Positions 37,106 through 46,589 of a DNA stretch of 56,297 nucleotides are shown here, in pieces. Origin of the DNA: Sphingomonadaceae bacterium (GTDB lineage Bacteria > Pseudomonadota > Alphaproteobacteria > Sphingomonadales > Sphingomonadaceae); assembly GCA_947476425.1 (NCBI GenBank), contig CANJQJ010000018.1:1-56297 (forward strand), read 5' to 3'. The notes beneath the pieces are model-generated. The model ran no database searches, was not told the origin of the DNA, and saw only the letters and a program-made list of their open reading frames with translations. Each line of letters opens with the position of its first letter. Positions within the stretch are counted from its first letter, which is position 1. The translations under genes were made by a program, and so were the position numbers.

Positions 37106-37848
37106 CTCGGTTTCGCCTCACGGTCGAGTTTGACGGGCGCCCCTATATGGGCTGGCAACGGCAGGCACACGGCCCAAGCGTCCAGCAGGCGATCGAGGAG
37201 GCGGTCGCCACGGTTACCGGCGAGGCCGCCGTGCTGCACGCCGCGGGGCGGACCGACGCCGGAGTCCACGCCCGCGCGATGAGCGCGCATGTCGATGTCG
37301 CAAAGCCGATAGCGGCGTTCAGGCTTGGCGAGGCGATAAATGCGCTGCTGCGGCCGCAGCCGGTAGCGGTGCTCGGTTGCGAGATCGTGCCCGGCGACTG
37401 GCACGCGCGGTTCAGCTGCATCGGTCGGCGCTATGTGTATCGGATCGTCAATCGTCGCGCGCCGCTTGCCCTCGAACAAGCCCGTGCATGGCAGCTCTCC
37501 GCGCCGCTGGATGCCGAGGCGATGCACGCGGCGGCGCAGTGCTTGATCGGACATCACGACTTCACGACCTTCCGCTCGGCGCATTGCCAGTCCGAAAGCC
37601 CGGTCAAGACGCTTGATCGGCTTGATGTACGGCGCTCTGGCGAGATTATCGAGATCGCGGCCGCTGCCCGCAGTTTCCTCCATCATCAGGTGCGTTCGAT
37701 GGTTGGCTGCCTGTCGCTGGTCGGACGCGGAAAATGGAGCATATCGGACATGGCTGCTGCGCTGGAAGCACGCAATCGCGCCGCGCTTGGCCTTAACGCG
37801 CCCCCGGACGGGCTCTACTTCGTCGAGGCGATATACCCGGAAAAATAG
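37102..37848 (+). CDS. truA: tRNA pseudouridine synthase A
   Basis: TruA makes pseudouridine at tRNA positions 38-40. The 248-aa protein starts at GTG 37102, overlapping the fmt stop and so translationally coupled. The catalytic aspartate is Asp52 in [14 protein letters not shown]. The segments [26 protein letters not shown] and [12 protein letters not shown] are conserved. Confidence 0.97.
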   Translation: MTRFRLTVEFDGRPYMGWQRQAHGPSVQQAIEEAVATVTGEAAVLHAAGRTDAGVHARAMSAHVDVAKPIAAFRLGEAINALLRPQPVAVLGCEIVPGDWHARFSCIGRRYVYRIVNRRAPLALEQARAWQLSAPLDAEAMHAAAQCLIGHHDFTTFRSAHCQSESPVKTLDRLDVRRSGEIIEIAAAARSFLHHQVRSMVGCLSLVGRGKWSISDMAAALEARNRAALGLNAPPDGLYFVEAIYPEK

Positions 37849-37860
37849 GAAATCGACGCG

Positions 37861-37887
37861 CCAGTTCGATCGCCGACTGGAAATTTT
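37861..37887 (+). terminator. Possible terminator after truA
   Basis: CCAGTTCG (37861-37868) pairs with CGACTGG (37874-37880) with one bulged T, followed by AAATTTT. It lies 12 bp after the truA stop. The stem is short, so confidence is limited. Confidence 0.4.
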
Positions 37888-37933
37888 GCCCCCTCGCGCC
37901 TAAATGTCATCGGCAACGCAAGGGGAGCCCGAG

Positions 37934-38644
37934 ATGTTCGGCGGACTGATTTCCTACCTCGATTCGATCAAGGCGCGCGATCCGGCGCCACGGAGCCGCT
38001 GGGAAGTCATGCTCTATCCGGGCGTATTGGCGCTCGGCATGCACCGCATTGCCCATTGGTTGTTCACCGGCGAACTCTATTTCCTGGCGCGCGCGGTCAA
38101 TCATTTCTCGCGCTTCCTTACGGCGATCGATATCCATCCCGGCGCTAAAATCGGGCGCAATTTCTTTATCGACCATGGCTTCACGGTCATCGGCGAAACC
38201 GCTGAGATCGGCGACAACGTCACCATCTATCAATGCGTGACGCTTGGCGGCACCAATCCGGTCAATGGCGTGGCAGGCAAGCGTCATCCCACGCTTGAGG
38301 ACGGCGTCGTCGTCGGCTCGGGCGCTCAGGTGCTTGGGCCGATCACAGTCGCCACGCGGGCCAAGATCGGTGCGAACGCCGTGGTCACCCGCGATGTTCC
38401 CGAGGGTGCGGTGATGGTCGGCATACCGGCGCGAGCGACGCTCGTCGATGCAGCGGAATATAGCCGCGATTTCGTACCTTATGGCACGCCGTGCGCAGAG
38501 CGTTTCGATCCGCAGACGCAGCAACTCGAACTGCTCAAGTGCGAAGTCGAAGTGCTACGCACCAAGCTTGCCGAATTGATCGATACGCGCGATCGCGACA
38601 AGCGCGAGGAGGAAGTGGTCCCCGGAAAGCGCGAACGCGCCTGA
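37934..38644 (+). CDS. cysE: Serine O-acetyltransferase
   Basis: This enzyme makes O-acetylserine from serine and acetyl-CoA, the first step of cysteine synthesis. The 236-aa protein is of the EpsC-like form with a short N-terminal helical part and a left-handed beta-helix of hexapeptide repeats (about 70-170: HPGAKIGRNFFIDHGFTVIGE, NVTIYQCVTLGG, KRHPTLEDGVVVGSGAQVLG). A C-terminal helix follows. The ATG at 37934 has AAGGGGAG upstream; the in-frame ATG at 37904 is less likely. Its stop overlaps the DUF2794 start (TGATG). Confidence 0.93.
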   Translation: MFGGLISYLDSIKARDPAPRSRWEVMLYPGVLALGMHRIAHWLFTGELYFLARAVNHFSRFLTAIDIHPGAKIGRNFFIDHGFTVIGETAEIGDNVTIYQCVTLGGTNPVNGVAGKRHPTLEDGVVVGSGAQVLGPITVATRAKIGANAVVTRDVPEGAVMVGIPARATLVDAAEYSRDFVPYGTPCAERFDPQTQQLELLKCEVEVLRTKLAELIDTRDRDKREEEVVPGKRERA

Positions 38645-38985
38645 TGGCCATCATCACGCCGTTCCCGACGCCCCAGCGGGCATCGCAGATCGGCTTTGAT
38701 CGCTTCGAGCTGACGCGTATTCTCGATCTCTACGGCCGCATGGTCGCAGCCGGCCACTGGCGCGACTATGCGATCCAGCTTGGCCATGAGGCGGCGGTCT
38801 TCGCGGCCTTCCGTCGCGCTGCCGAGCGCCCCGAATTCCGCATCGAGAAACGACCGGCGCTGCGCGCTCGCCAGGGCATGTGGTCGCTCGTCGGCGAAGC
38901 CGGAGCGGTGCTCAAGCGCGGCCACGAACTCGGGCCTGTGTTGGCTCCGGTCGAGCGTCGGCTGATGAAGCTGGTGGAGAATTAG
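38644..38985 (+). CDS. DUF2794 family protein
   Basis: This is a 113-aa protein beginning MAIITPFPTPQRASQIGFDR, with the conserved core ELTRILDLYGRMVAAGHWRDYAIQ and a C-terminal KRGHELGPVLAPVERRLMKL. The family is nearly restricted to alphaproteobacteria and has no assigned function. Its ATG overlaps the cysE stop (TGATG), so the two are co-translated. Confidence 0.88.
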   Translation: MAIITPFPTPQRASQIGFDRFELTRILDLYGRMVAAGHWRDYAIQLGHEAAVFAAFRRAAERPEFRIEKRPALRARQGMWSLVGEAGAVLKRGHELGPVLAPVERRLMKLVEN

Positions 38986-39029
38986 GGCGCTGCTTCGGCG
39001 GGGGGCGACATCCCCAGCCAATAGCCGCC

Positions 39030-39123
39030 CGTCATACCGACGAAAGTCGGGATCCATGGGACCCACAGGTTTTTCGATCGCGCGAACACCATATCGTGGA
39101 TCCCGGCGTCCGCCGGGATGACG
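39030..39123. repeat. Dispersed palindromic repeat, copy C (94 bp)
   Basis: CGTCATACCGACGAAAGTCGG starts the copy and CGCCGGGATGACG ends it. The core is GGACCCACAGG...CGATCGCG. It lies in the 199-bp convergent gap between the DUF2794 gene and phoB. The rest of the gap holds a small CTCCCTGCCAGGGAG hairpin near 39150. Confidence 0.9.
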
Positions 39124-39184
39124 AGGTGATTGCTGCCCTCTTTTGACTCCCCTCCCTGCCAGGGAGGCGAGTGAGTGGCGGAGT

Positions 39185-39883
39185 TCACCCCGTTGCGTCT
39201 ACATCCAGCGCATAGCCCGCCGAGCGCACCGTCCGGATGATGTCCGCACAGGCGCCGATGTTGATCGCCTTGCGCAGGCGGCGGATATGGACGTCGACGG
39301 TGCGGGGCTCGATGTCGGAATCGCGTCCCCAAACCGAATCCAGCAGCCGTTCACGCGAAAAGACGCGACCGGGATGTTCGAGAAAATGCTTGAGCAGGCG
39401 GAATTCGGTCGGGCCGAGCGGTATCGCCGTGCCTGAACGCCGCACCTTGTGGCTGACCATGTCCATCTCGATGTCGGCATAAGCGAGATGCTCGCCGGCG
39501 AGGGCCGGGCGGACTCGCCTGAGCACGGCGCCAACCCGCGCGACGAGTTCGCGCGGCGAGAAGGGCTTGGTGACATAATCGTCCGCGCCGGTTTCGAGGC
39601 CGCGAACGCGATCCTCTTCCTCGCCGCGTGCCGTCAGCATGATGATCGGGACGTTCGCGGTATCGGGCATGCGGCGCAGGCGGCGGCAGACTTCGATGCC
39701 GGAAATGCCTTCGATCATCCAGTCGAGCAGGACGACATCGGGCGGGCTCTCGCGGGCGAGAAGCAGCGCTTCCTCGCCATCCGCGGTCTGTTCGACCTCG
39801 AATTCCTCGCGCTCGAAATGCCAGACGAGCAGTTCGGCGAGCGCCGGATCGTCCTCGACAAGCAGGATGCGGCCCCTTGTCAT
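39185..39883 (-). CDS. phoB: Phosphate regulon response regulator
   Basis: PhoB is the OmpR-type regulator that binds PHO boxes under phosphate limitation. The 232-aa protein starts at the ATG at 39883 (MTRGRILLVEDDPAL). The receiver has Asp54 in VLLDWMIEG and the Lys of VTKPFSPREL. The C-terminal winged helix has LGPTEFRLLKHFLEHPGRVFSR and RTVDVHIRRLRKAI. It is the last gene of the pst/pho operon, 4 bp after phoU; phoR lies upstream of pstS at the other end. Confidence 0.95.
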   Translation of the reverse strand: MTRGRILLVEDDPALAELLVWHFEREEFEVEQTADGEEALLLARESPPDVVLLDWMIEGISGIEVCRRLRRMPDTANVPIIMLTARGEEEDRVRGLETGADDYVTKPFSPRELVARVGAVLRRVRPALAGEHLAYADIEMDMVSHKVRRSGTAIPLGPTEFRLLKHFLEHPGRVFSRERLLDSVWGRDSDIEPRTVDVHIRRLRKAINIGACADIIRTVRSAGYALDVDATG

Positions 39884-39887
39884 CCGA

Positions 39888-40592
39888 TCAGTTCGCGTCC
39901 GGCGCGAAAGCGTCGGCGCCGCGGGTTCGCTCGCCGAGTTGCTGTCCGGTCGAAGCATAATAGATCATCTCGGCAATGTTGGTCGCATGATCGCCGATCC
40001 GCTCGAGATTCTTGCCGATGAACAGCAAATGCGTCGCTGCCGTAATGCTGTGCGGATTTTCCATCATGTGGGTGAGCAGCGTCCGGAACAGGCTGTTGTA
40101 GAAATCGTCGATGGTCTTGTCGCGCGCCCAGACTTCGGCTGCCGCCTGGGGATCACGTGCGGCGAAGGCGTCGAGGACGTCATGCACCATGGCTTCGACG
40201 GCCTTGCCCATGGCCGCGAGCAGGGTTCCCGCCTCGCTGCGGCCTTCCTCGGCGAGCACTGGCACGCGCTTGGCGATATTCTTGGCATAATCTCCGATGC
40301 GTTCGATTACGCCAGCGATCTTGAGTGCGGCAAGCACCTCGCGAAGGTCATCCGCCATCGGCGCGCGCAGGGCGATCAGGCGGATCACCAGGCGTTCGAC
40401 CTCGGCCTCGATCTCATCGATGCGCTTGTCATTGGCGACGACCTTCGAAGCGGCGTCGACATTGCGCTGGATCAGCGCGGCGACAGCTTCGTTGATCGCG
40501 GCTTCGGCTCGCCCGCCCATCTCGGAAACGAACGCGCGAAGTTCGCCGAGATCTTCGTCGAAGGCTTTTACCGTATGTCCTGTTGTGGCCAT
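39888..40592 (-). CDS. phoU: Phosphate signalling protein PhoU
   Basis: PhoU is a cytosolic regulator that links PstSCAB transport to PhoR. The 234-aa protein has two three-helix PhoU repeats, each with the acidic metal-binding motif (EIEAEVERLVIRLIALRAPMA and GKNLERIGDHATNIAEM). It lies between pstB and phoB. Confidence 0.96.
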   Translation of the reverse strand: MATTGHTVKAFDEDLGELRAFVSEMGGRAEAAINEAVAALIQRNVDAASKVVANDKRIDEIEAEVERLVIRLIALRAPMADDLREVLAALKIAGVIERIGDYAKNIAKRVPVLAEEGRSEAGTLLAAMGKAVEAMVHDVLDAFAARDPQAAAEVWARDKTIDDFYNSLFRTLLTHMMENPHSITAATHLLFIGKNLERIGDHATNIAEMIYYASTGQQLGERTRGADAFAPDAN

Positions 40593-40628
40593 GTCAGTCT
40601 CCTTGAGGCGCTGTGACGGGGAGGGACA

Positions 40629-41405
40629 TCACCCATATCTTCCCGTGATATAATCCTTGGTCCGCGTCTCGCGGGGATTGGTGAAGATCTCGGAGGTTTC
40701 GCCATATTCGATCAGCGTGCCGAGATGGAAGAAGGCAGTCTTCTGCGAGACGCGAGCGGCCTGCTGCATGTTGTGCGTGACGATCACGATCGCGTAGCGG
40801 CCGCGCAGCTCGTGGATGAGCTCCTCGATCTTCGCGGTGGCGATCGGATCGAGTGCCGAGCAGGGCTCGTCCATCAGGATCACCTCGGGATCGACCGCGA
40901 TCGCGCGCGCGATGCACAGCCGCTGCTGCTGTCCGCCGGAAAGCGCGGTGCCGCTTTCAGTCAGTCGATCCTTGACCTCTTCCCATAGTCCAGCGCGTCG
41001 AAGCGATTTCTCGACGACCTGGTCCATGTCGGCCTTGCTTGCGGCGAGGCCGTGGATACGCGGCCCATAAGCGACATTCTCGTAGATCGACTTGGGGAAG
41101 GGATTGGGCTTCTGGAACACCATTCCGACCCGTGCCCGAAGCTGCACCACGTCCATGCCCGAGGAATAGATGTCCTCGCCATCGAGCGTGATCTGGCCTT
41201 CGACGCGCGCGCTGGCGACGGTGTCGTTCATCCGGTTCAGGGTGCGCAGGAAGGTCGACTTTCCGCAGCCCGATGGGCCGATGAACGCAGTGACATTGTC
41301 CATGTCGACGTCGATCGACACATCCTGGATAGCCTGTTTGTCGCCGTAGAAGACATTGACGCCGCGCGCCGTCATCTTCAGTGCATTGCTGGTCTGCTGT
41401 GTCAT
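40629..41405 (-). CDS. pstB: Phosphate ABC transporter ATPase
   Basis: This is the 258-aa ATP-binding subunit of the high-affinity phosphate importer. From the ATG at 41405 it has Walker [10 protein letters not shown] (43-51), the signature LSGGQQQR, and Walker [15 protein letters not shown] longer frame to 41543 overlaps pstA and is excluded. Confidence 0.97.
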   Translation of the reverse strand: MTQQTSNALKMTARGVNVFYGDKQAIQDVSIDVDMDNVTAFIGPSGCGKSTFLRTLNRMNDTVASARVEGQITLDGEDIYSSGMDVVQLRARVGMVFQKPNPFPKSIYENVAYGPRIHGLAASKADMDQVVEKSLRRAGLWEEVKDRLTESGTALSGGQQQRLCIARAIAVDPEVILMDEPCSALDPIATAKIEELIHELRGRYAIVIVTHNMQQAARVSQKTAFFHLGTLIEYGETSEIFTNPRETRTKDYITGRYG

Positions 41406-41413
41406 GTTTCTGT

Positions 41414-42709
41414 TCACCAACGTCGTTCGAAGTGGTTGCGGAGGTAGATTGCGAGCCCGTTCATCGCGAGCAGGAAGAGCAGCAGCACGATGATCGCGGC
41501 CGAGGTCTTCTCGACGAAGCCGCGGCTGACTTCGTCGGACCACAGGAAAACCTGTACTGGCAACACAGTCGCCGGGTCAGTGAAGCCCGAGGGGGGCGAA
41601 GAGATGAAGGCGCGCATGCCGATCATCAACAGCGGTGCGGTTTCGCCGAGCGCACGCGCCATGCCGATGATCGTGCCAGTCAATATCCCGGGCAGCGCGA
41701 GCGGCAGGACATGGTGGAAGACGACCTGGAGCCGGGATGCGCCGATGCCGAGTGCAGCGTCGCGGATCGACGGCGGCACCGATTTTATCGCGTTGCGGCC
41801 AGCGATCACGATGACCGGCATCGTCATCAGCGCGAGTGTCAGCCCGCCGACGATCGGTGCCGAACGCGGCATGTGCATGAAGTTCAGGAATACCGCGAGG
41901 CCAAGCAAGCCGAAGATGATCGACGGTACCGCCGCGAGATTATTGATCGACACCTCGATGAGATCGGTCCAGCGGTTACGCGGGGCATATTCCTCGAGAT
42001 AGAGCGCCGCGAGCACCCCGACGGGGAATGCCAGCACCAACGTCACCAGCATCGTCATCAGCGAGCCCTTGAAGGCACCCCAGATGCCGACGATCGTCGG
42101 ATCGGTGGAGTCCGCGCCGGTCACGAAGCCGAGATTGAACCCGGTCTTGATCAGGCCCTGCGCCTTGAGCTTCGCAAGCGTCGCTTCGGCAGCGGGCTCG
42201 CCGGTTTCCTTGGCGGCAACGTCGATATCCACCGCCGCGGGCACCCAGATCTCAGCCCGTCGGGCCAGCAAGCCGGGATCGGCCTTCACTGCGTCGCGAA
42301 CCTTCAGCCAGGCAGCGTCCGAGAGCAGGTGGACACCATCGGGACCGAACGCGACCTCGGCGGCAGTTGCCGTGGCGCCTTCGAAATCGGCTCCGGCCAG
42401 CGCCTGATCGGCGTTGAAGCCCTTGAGCGCCGCCGGATCGAGCATCAGCGCCGATTTCGGAAAATCGACCGCCAGCCGGATCTCGGTCTGGGTGAAACCT
42501 CGCAGGCCGTTCGCCATCATCGTGATGAGGAGGAATGCAAGAAAGCCGGCGGAAAGCATCACCGCGAACAATCCAATCGCCCGGAAGCGGCGTTCGGACC
42601 CATAGCGGGCGGCGATGCGCTTCTTAATCGCATCACCTTTCCAGTCGGTCGGCAGGCGCGGGGCAGCAGCTGAGAGATCCGTTGCGTTCATCGTCAGGGC
42701 CTTACTCAT
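41414..42709 (-). CDS. pstA: Phosphate ABC transporter permease PstA, long form
   Basis: This is the inner-membrane permease subunit. At 431 aa it is about 140 residues longer than E. coli PstA because of an N-terminal extension: one membrane span (about 44-66) and a periplasmic part of ~130 residues, matching the DUF3333-type domain of alphaproteobacterial PstA. The permease core follows, with the EAA-loop region [21 protein letters not shown]. Its start overlaps the pstC stop by 8 bp. Confidence 0.94.
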   Translation of the reverse strand: MSKALTMNATDLSAAAPRLPTDWKGDAIKKRIAARYGSERRFRAIGLFAVMLSAGFLAFLLITMMANGLRGFTQTEIRLAVDFPKSALMLDPAALKGFNADQALAGADFEGATATAAEVAFGPDGVHLLSDAAWLKVRDAVKADPGLLARRAEIWVPAAVDIDVAAKETGEPAAEATLAKLKAQGLIKTGFNLGFVTGADSTDPTIVGIWGAFKGSLMTMLVTLVLAFPVGVLAALYLEEYAPRNRWTDLIEVSINNLAAVPSIIFGLLGLAVFLNFMHMPRSAPIVGGLTLALMTMPVIVIAGRNAIKSVPPSIRDAALGIGASRLQVVFHHVLPLALPGILTGTIIGMARALGETAPLLMIGMRAFISSPPSGFTDPATVLPVQVFLWSDEVSRGFVEKTSAAIIVLLLFLLAMNGLAIYLRNHFERRW

Positions 42710-44087
42710 AGGCTTCTCGATATTTCTTCACCACGCGGAGCGCGATGACGTTGAGGAGCAGCGTCACGAGGAACAACACCAGTCCGAGCGCGAAGGCGGC
42801 GAGCGTCTTGGCACTGTCGAACTCCTGGTCGCCGGTGAGCAACTGGACGATCTGGGTGGTCACCGTGGTCACGCTCGCGAAGGGATTGAGCGTCATGTTG
42901 GCGGCGAGGCCGGCGGCCATCACCACGATCATCGTCTCGCCGATCGCCCGGCTGACGGCGAGCAGCACGCCGCCGACCACGCCCGGAAGCGCTGCGGGGA
43001 CGAGCACCTTGCGGATCGTCTCGGAGGTCGTCGCGCCCATCGCCAGCGAACCGTCGCGCATCGCCTGCGGTACTGCGGTGAGCGAGTCGTCAGCCATCGA
43101 GGAGACGAAGGGAATGATCATCACGCCCATGACCGCGCCGGCAGCGAGCGCCGATTCGGAAGAGGCGCTCGTTATCCCGATCGACATCGCGAAGTCGCGA
43201 ATGTGCGGGGCAACGGTAAGCGCGGCGAAATAGCCATAGACCACGGTCGGCACGCCAGCGAGGATCTCGAGCAGCGGTTTCATCCACTGGCGCACCTTCG
43301 GCCGTGCATATTGGGTCAGGTAGATCGCGCTCATCAATCCAAGCGGGATCGCGACGATCATCGCAATGATCGCGCCAATGAAGACCGTACCCCAGAACAG
43401 CGGCACCGCGCCGAAAGCACCCGACGAGCCGACCTGGTCAGCCCGCATCGCGGTTTGAGGGCTCCATTCGATCCCGAACAGGAATTCGATCGGCGAGACC
43501 TTGCTGAAGAAGCGAAGCGACTCGAACAGCAGAGAGGCGACGATCCCGAATGTCGTGAGGATCGCGATCAGCGAAGCCCCGAGCAACACAGCCATCATGA
43601 CCCGCTCGACCCGTGTACGGGCCCGGAAACCGTGGCTCAGCCTCGTATAGGCATAGCCACCACCCGCGAACGCGAGCAGCAGCGCGGCGACCGTGGCAAT
43701 CATCGAATAATGGCGTGCGGCTATCTTATAGGCGGGAAGCAATTGCTCGGCAGCGGGATTGAACGCGGTAGCGACGCTGCCATCGGCAAGGCCCTGCATT
43801 TCGGCGATCACCGAATCCCGCTCCATGCCAGGCGGTGGCAGCTGCGATGCGGCAGGGGCGGTCAGCACGGTTTGCATCACCAGCCCGGGCGAAACGAAGC
43901 TCCACACCGTGAGAAAGAGCAGCGCCGGCGCCACCGCCCACAGCAGCACATAGCTGCCGTGATAATTGGGTCGCGAATGCGCACGCCGGCCATCGATTGG
44001 CTGGAACAGGTTGGCCCGCGCCCGCGCAGCGATGAAGGCTACCCCGCCGAGGCCGAGGATCAGGAGCAGGAGGATCGAGGAGCTCAT
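42702..44087 (-). CDS. pstC: Phosphate ABC transporter permease PstC, long form
   Basis: This is the second permease subunit. The 461 aa exceed the ~320 of E. coli PstC by an N-terminal region with two or three spans (1-21, 46-66, 127-147) and a periplasmic stretch. The core has the EAA loop MRDGSLAMGATTSETIRKVLVPAALPG. It is separated from pstS by a palindromic repeat. Confidence 0.94.
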   Translation of the reverse strand: MSSSILLLLILGLGGVAFIAARARANLFQPIDGRRAHSRPNYHGSYVLLWAVAPALLFLTVWSFVSPGLVMQTVLTAPAASQLPPPGMERDSVIAEMQGLADGSVATAFNPAAEQLLPAYKIAARHYSMIATVAALLLAFAGGGYAYTRLSHGFRARTRVERVMMAVLLGASLIAILTTFGIVASLLFESLRFFSKVSPIEFLFGIEWSPQTAMRADQVGSSGAFGAVPLFWGTVFIGAIIAMIVAIPLGLMSAIYLTQYARPKVRQWMKPLLEILAGVPTVVYGYFAALTVAPHIRDFAMSIGITSASSESALAAGAVMGVMIIPFVSSMADDSLTAVPQAMRDGSLAMGATTSETIRKVLVPAALPGVVGGVLLAVSRAIGETMIVVMAAGLAANMTLNPFASVTTVTTQIVQLLTGDQEFDSAKTLAAFALGLVLFLVTLLLNVIALRVVKKYREAYE

Positions 44088-44095
44088 GATTATTC

Positions 44096-44174
44096 CGTCA
44101 TCCCAGCGAATGCCGGGATCTCGCTGCCTTTGCGCAGTGGTAGTAAGAGGGATCCCGGCTTTCGCTGGGATGAC
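44096..44174. repeat. Dispersed palindromic repeat between pstS and pstC (79 bp)
   Basis: CGTCATCCCAGCGAATGCCGGG starts the copy and GGCTTTCGCTGGGATGACG ends it. The ends match the other copies but the core differs. It fills most of the 100-bp pstS-pstC gap within the operon. Confidence 0.88.
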
Positions 44175-44187
44175 GGGGCATAGGTCA

Positions 44188-45231
44188 TCATTTAACGCTC
44201 CCTGGATCCATCGGGGTCAGCTTTGTCGCAATATTGAGGCTCTTCGCCCGAACATCGTCCGGCGCTGCAATCAGCCCGCGTCGCGAAAGATAGCCGCCCT
44301 TGTTCCAGGCGGTCGCATATTCGGCGACGAACTCCTTGAGGCCGCGGACGACCTTGAGGTGAGCGCTCTTCACATAGATGAACAGCGGACGCGCGCCGGG
44401 ATAGTCGTAGCTCGCGATCGTGTCGTAGGTCGGCGTGATTCCATCGAGCGGCACGCCGTGGATCTTGCCGCCATTCTCCTCGAGGAAGCTGTAGCCGAAG
44501 ATTCCAAGCGCATCGGGGTTGGCGATCAGCTTCTGGACGATGAGATTGTCGTTCTCGCCGGCTTCGACGAACTTGCCATCCTCGCGCAGCCCGGTGCAGA
44601 TCGCCTTGTACTGGTCCTCGTCGGTTGCCTTGAGTGCCTTCGTCGCGGCATCGGCGTTGCAGCCCTTCTCCATGATCAGGTCGCCAAAGGCATCGCGGGT
44701 TCCGCTCGTCGGCGGCGGGCCATAGACCTTGATCGCGATCGCGGGGAGGGCGGGGTTGACGTCCTTCCAGGTCTCCGCGGTCTGCGGCTTGCTATAGGGC
44801 TTTGCCGCGAGTGCCTTGTAAACGTCGGCGGGGCTGAGCTTCATCGCGGTGCCGGAATTGCTTTCGGCAAGAATGATACCGTCGATGCCGATCTGGATCT
44901 CGACGATCTCCTTGACGCCATTCTTGGCGCAATCCTCGAGCTCGGATTTCTTGATCCGCCTCGAGGCATCCTCGATATCCGGATGGTCGGCGCCGACGCC
45001 AGCGCAAAATAGCTTCATGCCGCCGCCTGTGCCGGTCGATTCGACGATCGGCGGCTTGAACGCCGGATTCTTGCGAGTGAACTGCTCGGCAACCGCAGTC
45101 GTCATCGGATAAACCGTCGACGAGCCGACGATGCGGATGGCGTCACGCGCGGCGCTCTGGCTGCCACCATTCTGGTTGCAGGCGGAAAGTGCGATGGCGG
45201 CTACGCCGATAAGGGCAATGCTCTTGTACAT
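44188..45231 (-). CDS. pstS: Phosphate-binding protein PstS (lipoprotein)
   Basis: This is the 347-aa periplasmic receptor of the importer. The N-terminus MYKSIALIGVAAIALSACNQ has a lipobox (LSAC), so Cys18 should be lipidated and the protein anchored. The phosphate-site segments RIVGSSTVYPMT, ESTGTGGGMKLFCAG and TSGTRDAFGDL are present. It is the first gene after the PHO box and is followed by a repeat, then pstCAB-phoU-phoB. Confidence 0.95.
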   Translation of the reverse strand: MYKSIALIGVAAIALSACNQNGGSQSAARDAIRIVGSSTVYPMTTAVAEQFTRKNPAFKPPIVESTGTGGGMKLFCAGVGADHPDIEDASRRIKKSELEDCAKNGVKEIVEIQIGIDGIILAESNSGTAMKLSPADVYKALAAKPYSKPQTAETWKDVNPALPAIAIKVYGPPPTSGTRDAFGDLIMEKGCNADAATKALKATDEDQYKAICTGLREDGKFVEAGENDNLIVQKLIANPDALGIFGYSFLEENGGKIHGVPLDGITPTYDTIASYDYPGARPLFIYVKSAHLKVVRGLKEFVAEYATAWNKGGYLSRRGLIAAPDDVRAKSLNIATKLTPMDPGSVK

Positions 45232-45298
45232 GGTCAGCTCCCGATCCGATTCGGCCGCGCTCTTGCGGCTGCTGTGGCGGTTGAATGCGAGCGCCTAT

Positions 45299-45327
45299 GT
45301 GACAGTAATGTTACATTACGATGACAG
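45299..45327 (-). promoter_or_regulatory. PHO box: three 7-bp direct repeats upstream of pstS
   Basis: Read on the minus strand the site is CTGTCAT-N4-ATGTAAC-N4-CTGTCAC, three units on an 11-bp period matching the PhoB-binding consensus CTGTCAT. It lies 68 bp before the pstS start and overlaps the last 12 bases of phoR. Confidence 0.88.
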
Positions 45328-46527
45328 CGCCCCGCCACCGATCGGCAGCACCACCTCGACACGCGTCCCCACGCCCGGCTCGCTGCGGATTTCGAGCTTG
45401 CCGCGATGGCGCTCCACAATATGCTTGACGATCGCGAGACCAAGGCCGGTGCCGCCCATCGCACGGCTGCGGCCCGGATCGACGCGGTAGAAGCGCTCGG
45501 TCAACCGGGGAAGATGTTCGGGGGCGATGCCGTCACCCTGGTCGCTGACGCCGATGCACACCCAGTCATCGCCCTGCCGGTCGACCGAGACGTTGATCGC
45601 CGTTCCCGCCCGGCTGTATTTTATCGCATTGCCGATGAGATTGTGGAGCAGCTGCGAAAGCTGGGCGCGATCGCCCCTGACCGTAATCAAGTCGTCCACT
45701 CGCGTTTCGATTCGATCCTCGCGGGTCGCCGTGACGACTTCGGCAATCAGGGGGGCAAGCGCAACGCTCTCTCCCGGCGGGGCGAACTTGGTACCCTCGA
45801 TCCGCGACAGCGAGATCAGGTCGTCGACGAGTTGCTGCATCCGGCGCGCCTCGCCCGACATGATCTTGAGAAATCGATCGCGCGTGGCGGCATCTTCCGC
45901 AGCGCCGCCATCCTGCAATGTTTCGATGAACCCGATCAGCGTTGCGAGCGGGGTGCGCAGTTCATGGCTGGCATTGGCGACGAAATCGACTCGCATGCGC
46001 TCGGTCTGGTAGCGGCTGGTGCGATCGGCGAGGCGGACGATTCGGCGGTTCGAGTCGATATCGTGGATGCTGACCTCCCAATGCTTGTCGGCAGCGCCAA
46101 GCCCAGCCAGTTCCACCGGTGTGTCGTTGGTCGTTGCGAGGCGGCGCCCGATCAATCGGTCGGCCACCGCCGGGTGGCGAATTGCCAGGCGCGCATCCTC
46201 GCCGACGACATGCCCGCCGAGCAGGTCGATCGCCGCCTGGTTGGCGATGATGACATTCTGCCGTTCGATCATCAGCAGCGGATCGTCGATCGTACGCATC
46301 AGCCGTTCGACCAGCGGCCGTGCAATCTCGAACGGATCGGCGATCTCCGCTGCGATAGTTGGCGAATCCACAATTGGCGGCTTCCCGATCAGCCACAAAT
46401 TCAGCCCCGCTAAAAACGCCGCGGGGATCGCAGCTTCGGGCGGTGCGCCAAGTAACATGGTTAACGCCGCTGCGGCTCCACTTGCCAGCACTGGAGGAAT
46501 GAAGCGATAGGGTAAGGTTAATGCCAT
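45316..46527 (-). CDS. phoR: Phosphate regulon sensor kinase
   Basis: PhoR is the membrane histidine kinase that phosphorylates PhoB. The 403-aa protein has two N-terminal hydrophobic segments (about 8-28 and 30-48), a PAS domain (about 72-170), the HisKA box with His188 (VANASHELRTPLATLIGF) and a HATPase domain (NLIGNAIKYS, DQGDGI, GGTGLGLAIVKHI). It precedes pstS, separated by 84 bp, with the pstS PHO box overlapping its 3' end. Confidence 0.95.
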   Translation of the reverse strand: MALTLPYRFIPPVLASGAAAALTMLLGAPPEAAIPAAFLAGLNLWLIGKPPIVDSPTIAAEIADPFEIARPLVERLMRTIDDPLLMIERQNVIIANQAAIDLLGGHVVGEDARLAIRHPAVADRLIGRRLATTNDTPVELAGLGAADKHWEVSIHDIDSNRRIVRLADRTSRYQTERMRVDFVANASHELRTPLATLIGFIETLQDGGAAEDAATRDRFLKIMSGEARRMQQLVDDLISLSRIEGTKFAPPGESVALAPLIAEVVTATREDRIETRVDDLITVRGDRAQLSQLLHNLIGNAIKYSRAGTAINVSVDRQGDDWVCIGVSDQGDGIAPEHLPRLTERFYRVDPGRSRAMGGTGLGLAIVKHIVERHRGKLEIRSEPGVGTRVEVVLPIGGGALSS

Positions 46528-46589
46528 TCTTTTTCTCTACCTCGCCAACAGGATTATCGCTACCGCTCGCCAACACGGCCGCATCAGTA

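Noticed and set aside
41381-44183. Two long plus-strand open frames opposite pstA and pstC
   Set aside because: Arg/Glu/His-rich shadows of well-supported transporter genes.
46521-46589. Longer N-terminus for the 91-aa protein
   Set aside because: It would overlap the divergent phoR start codon and leave no room for promoters; the added residues show no signal peptide.
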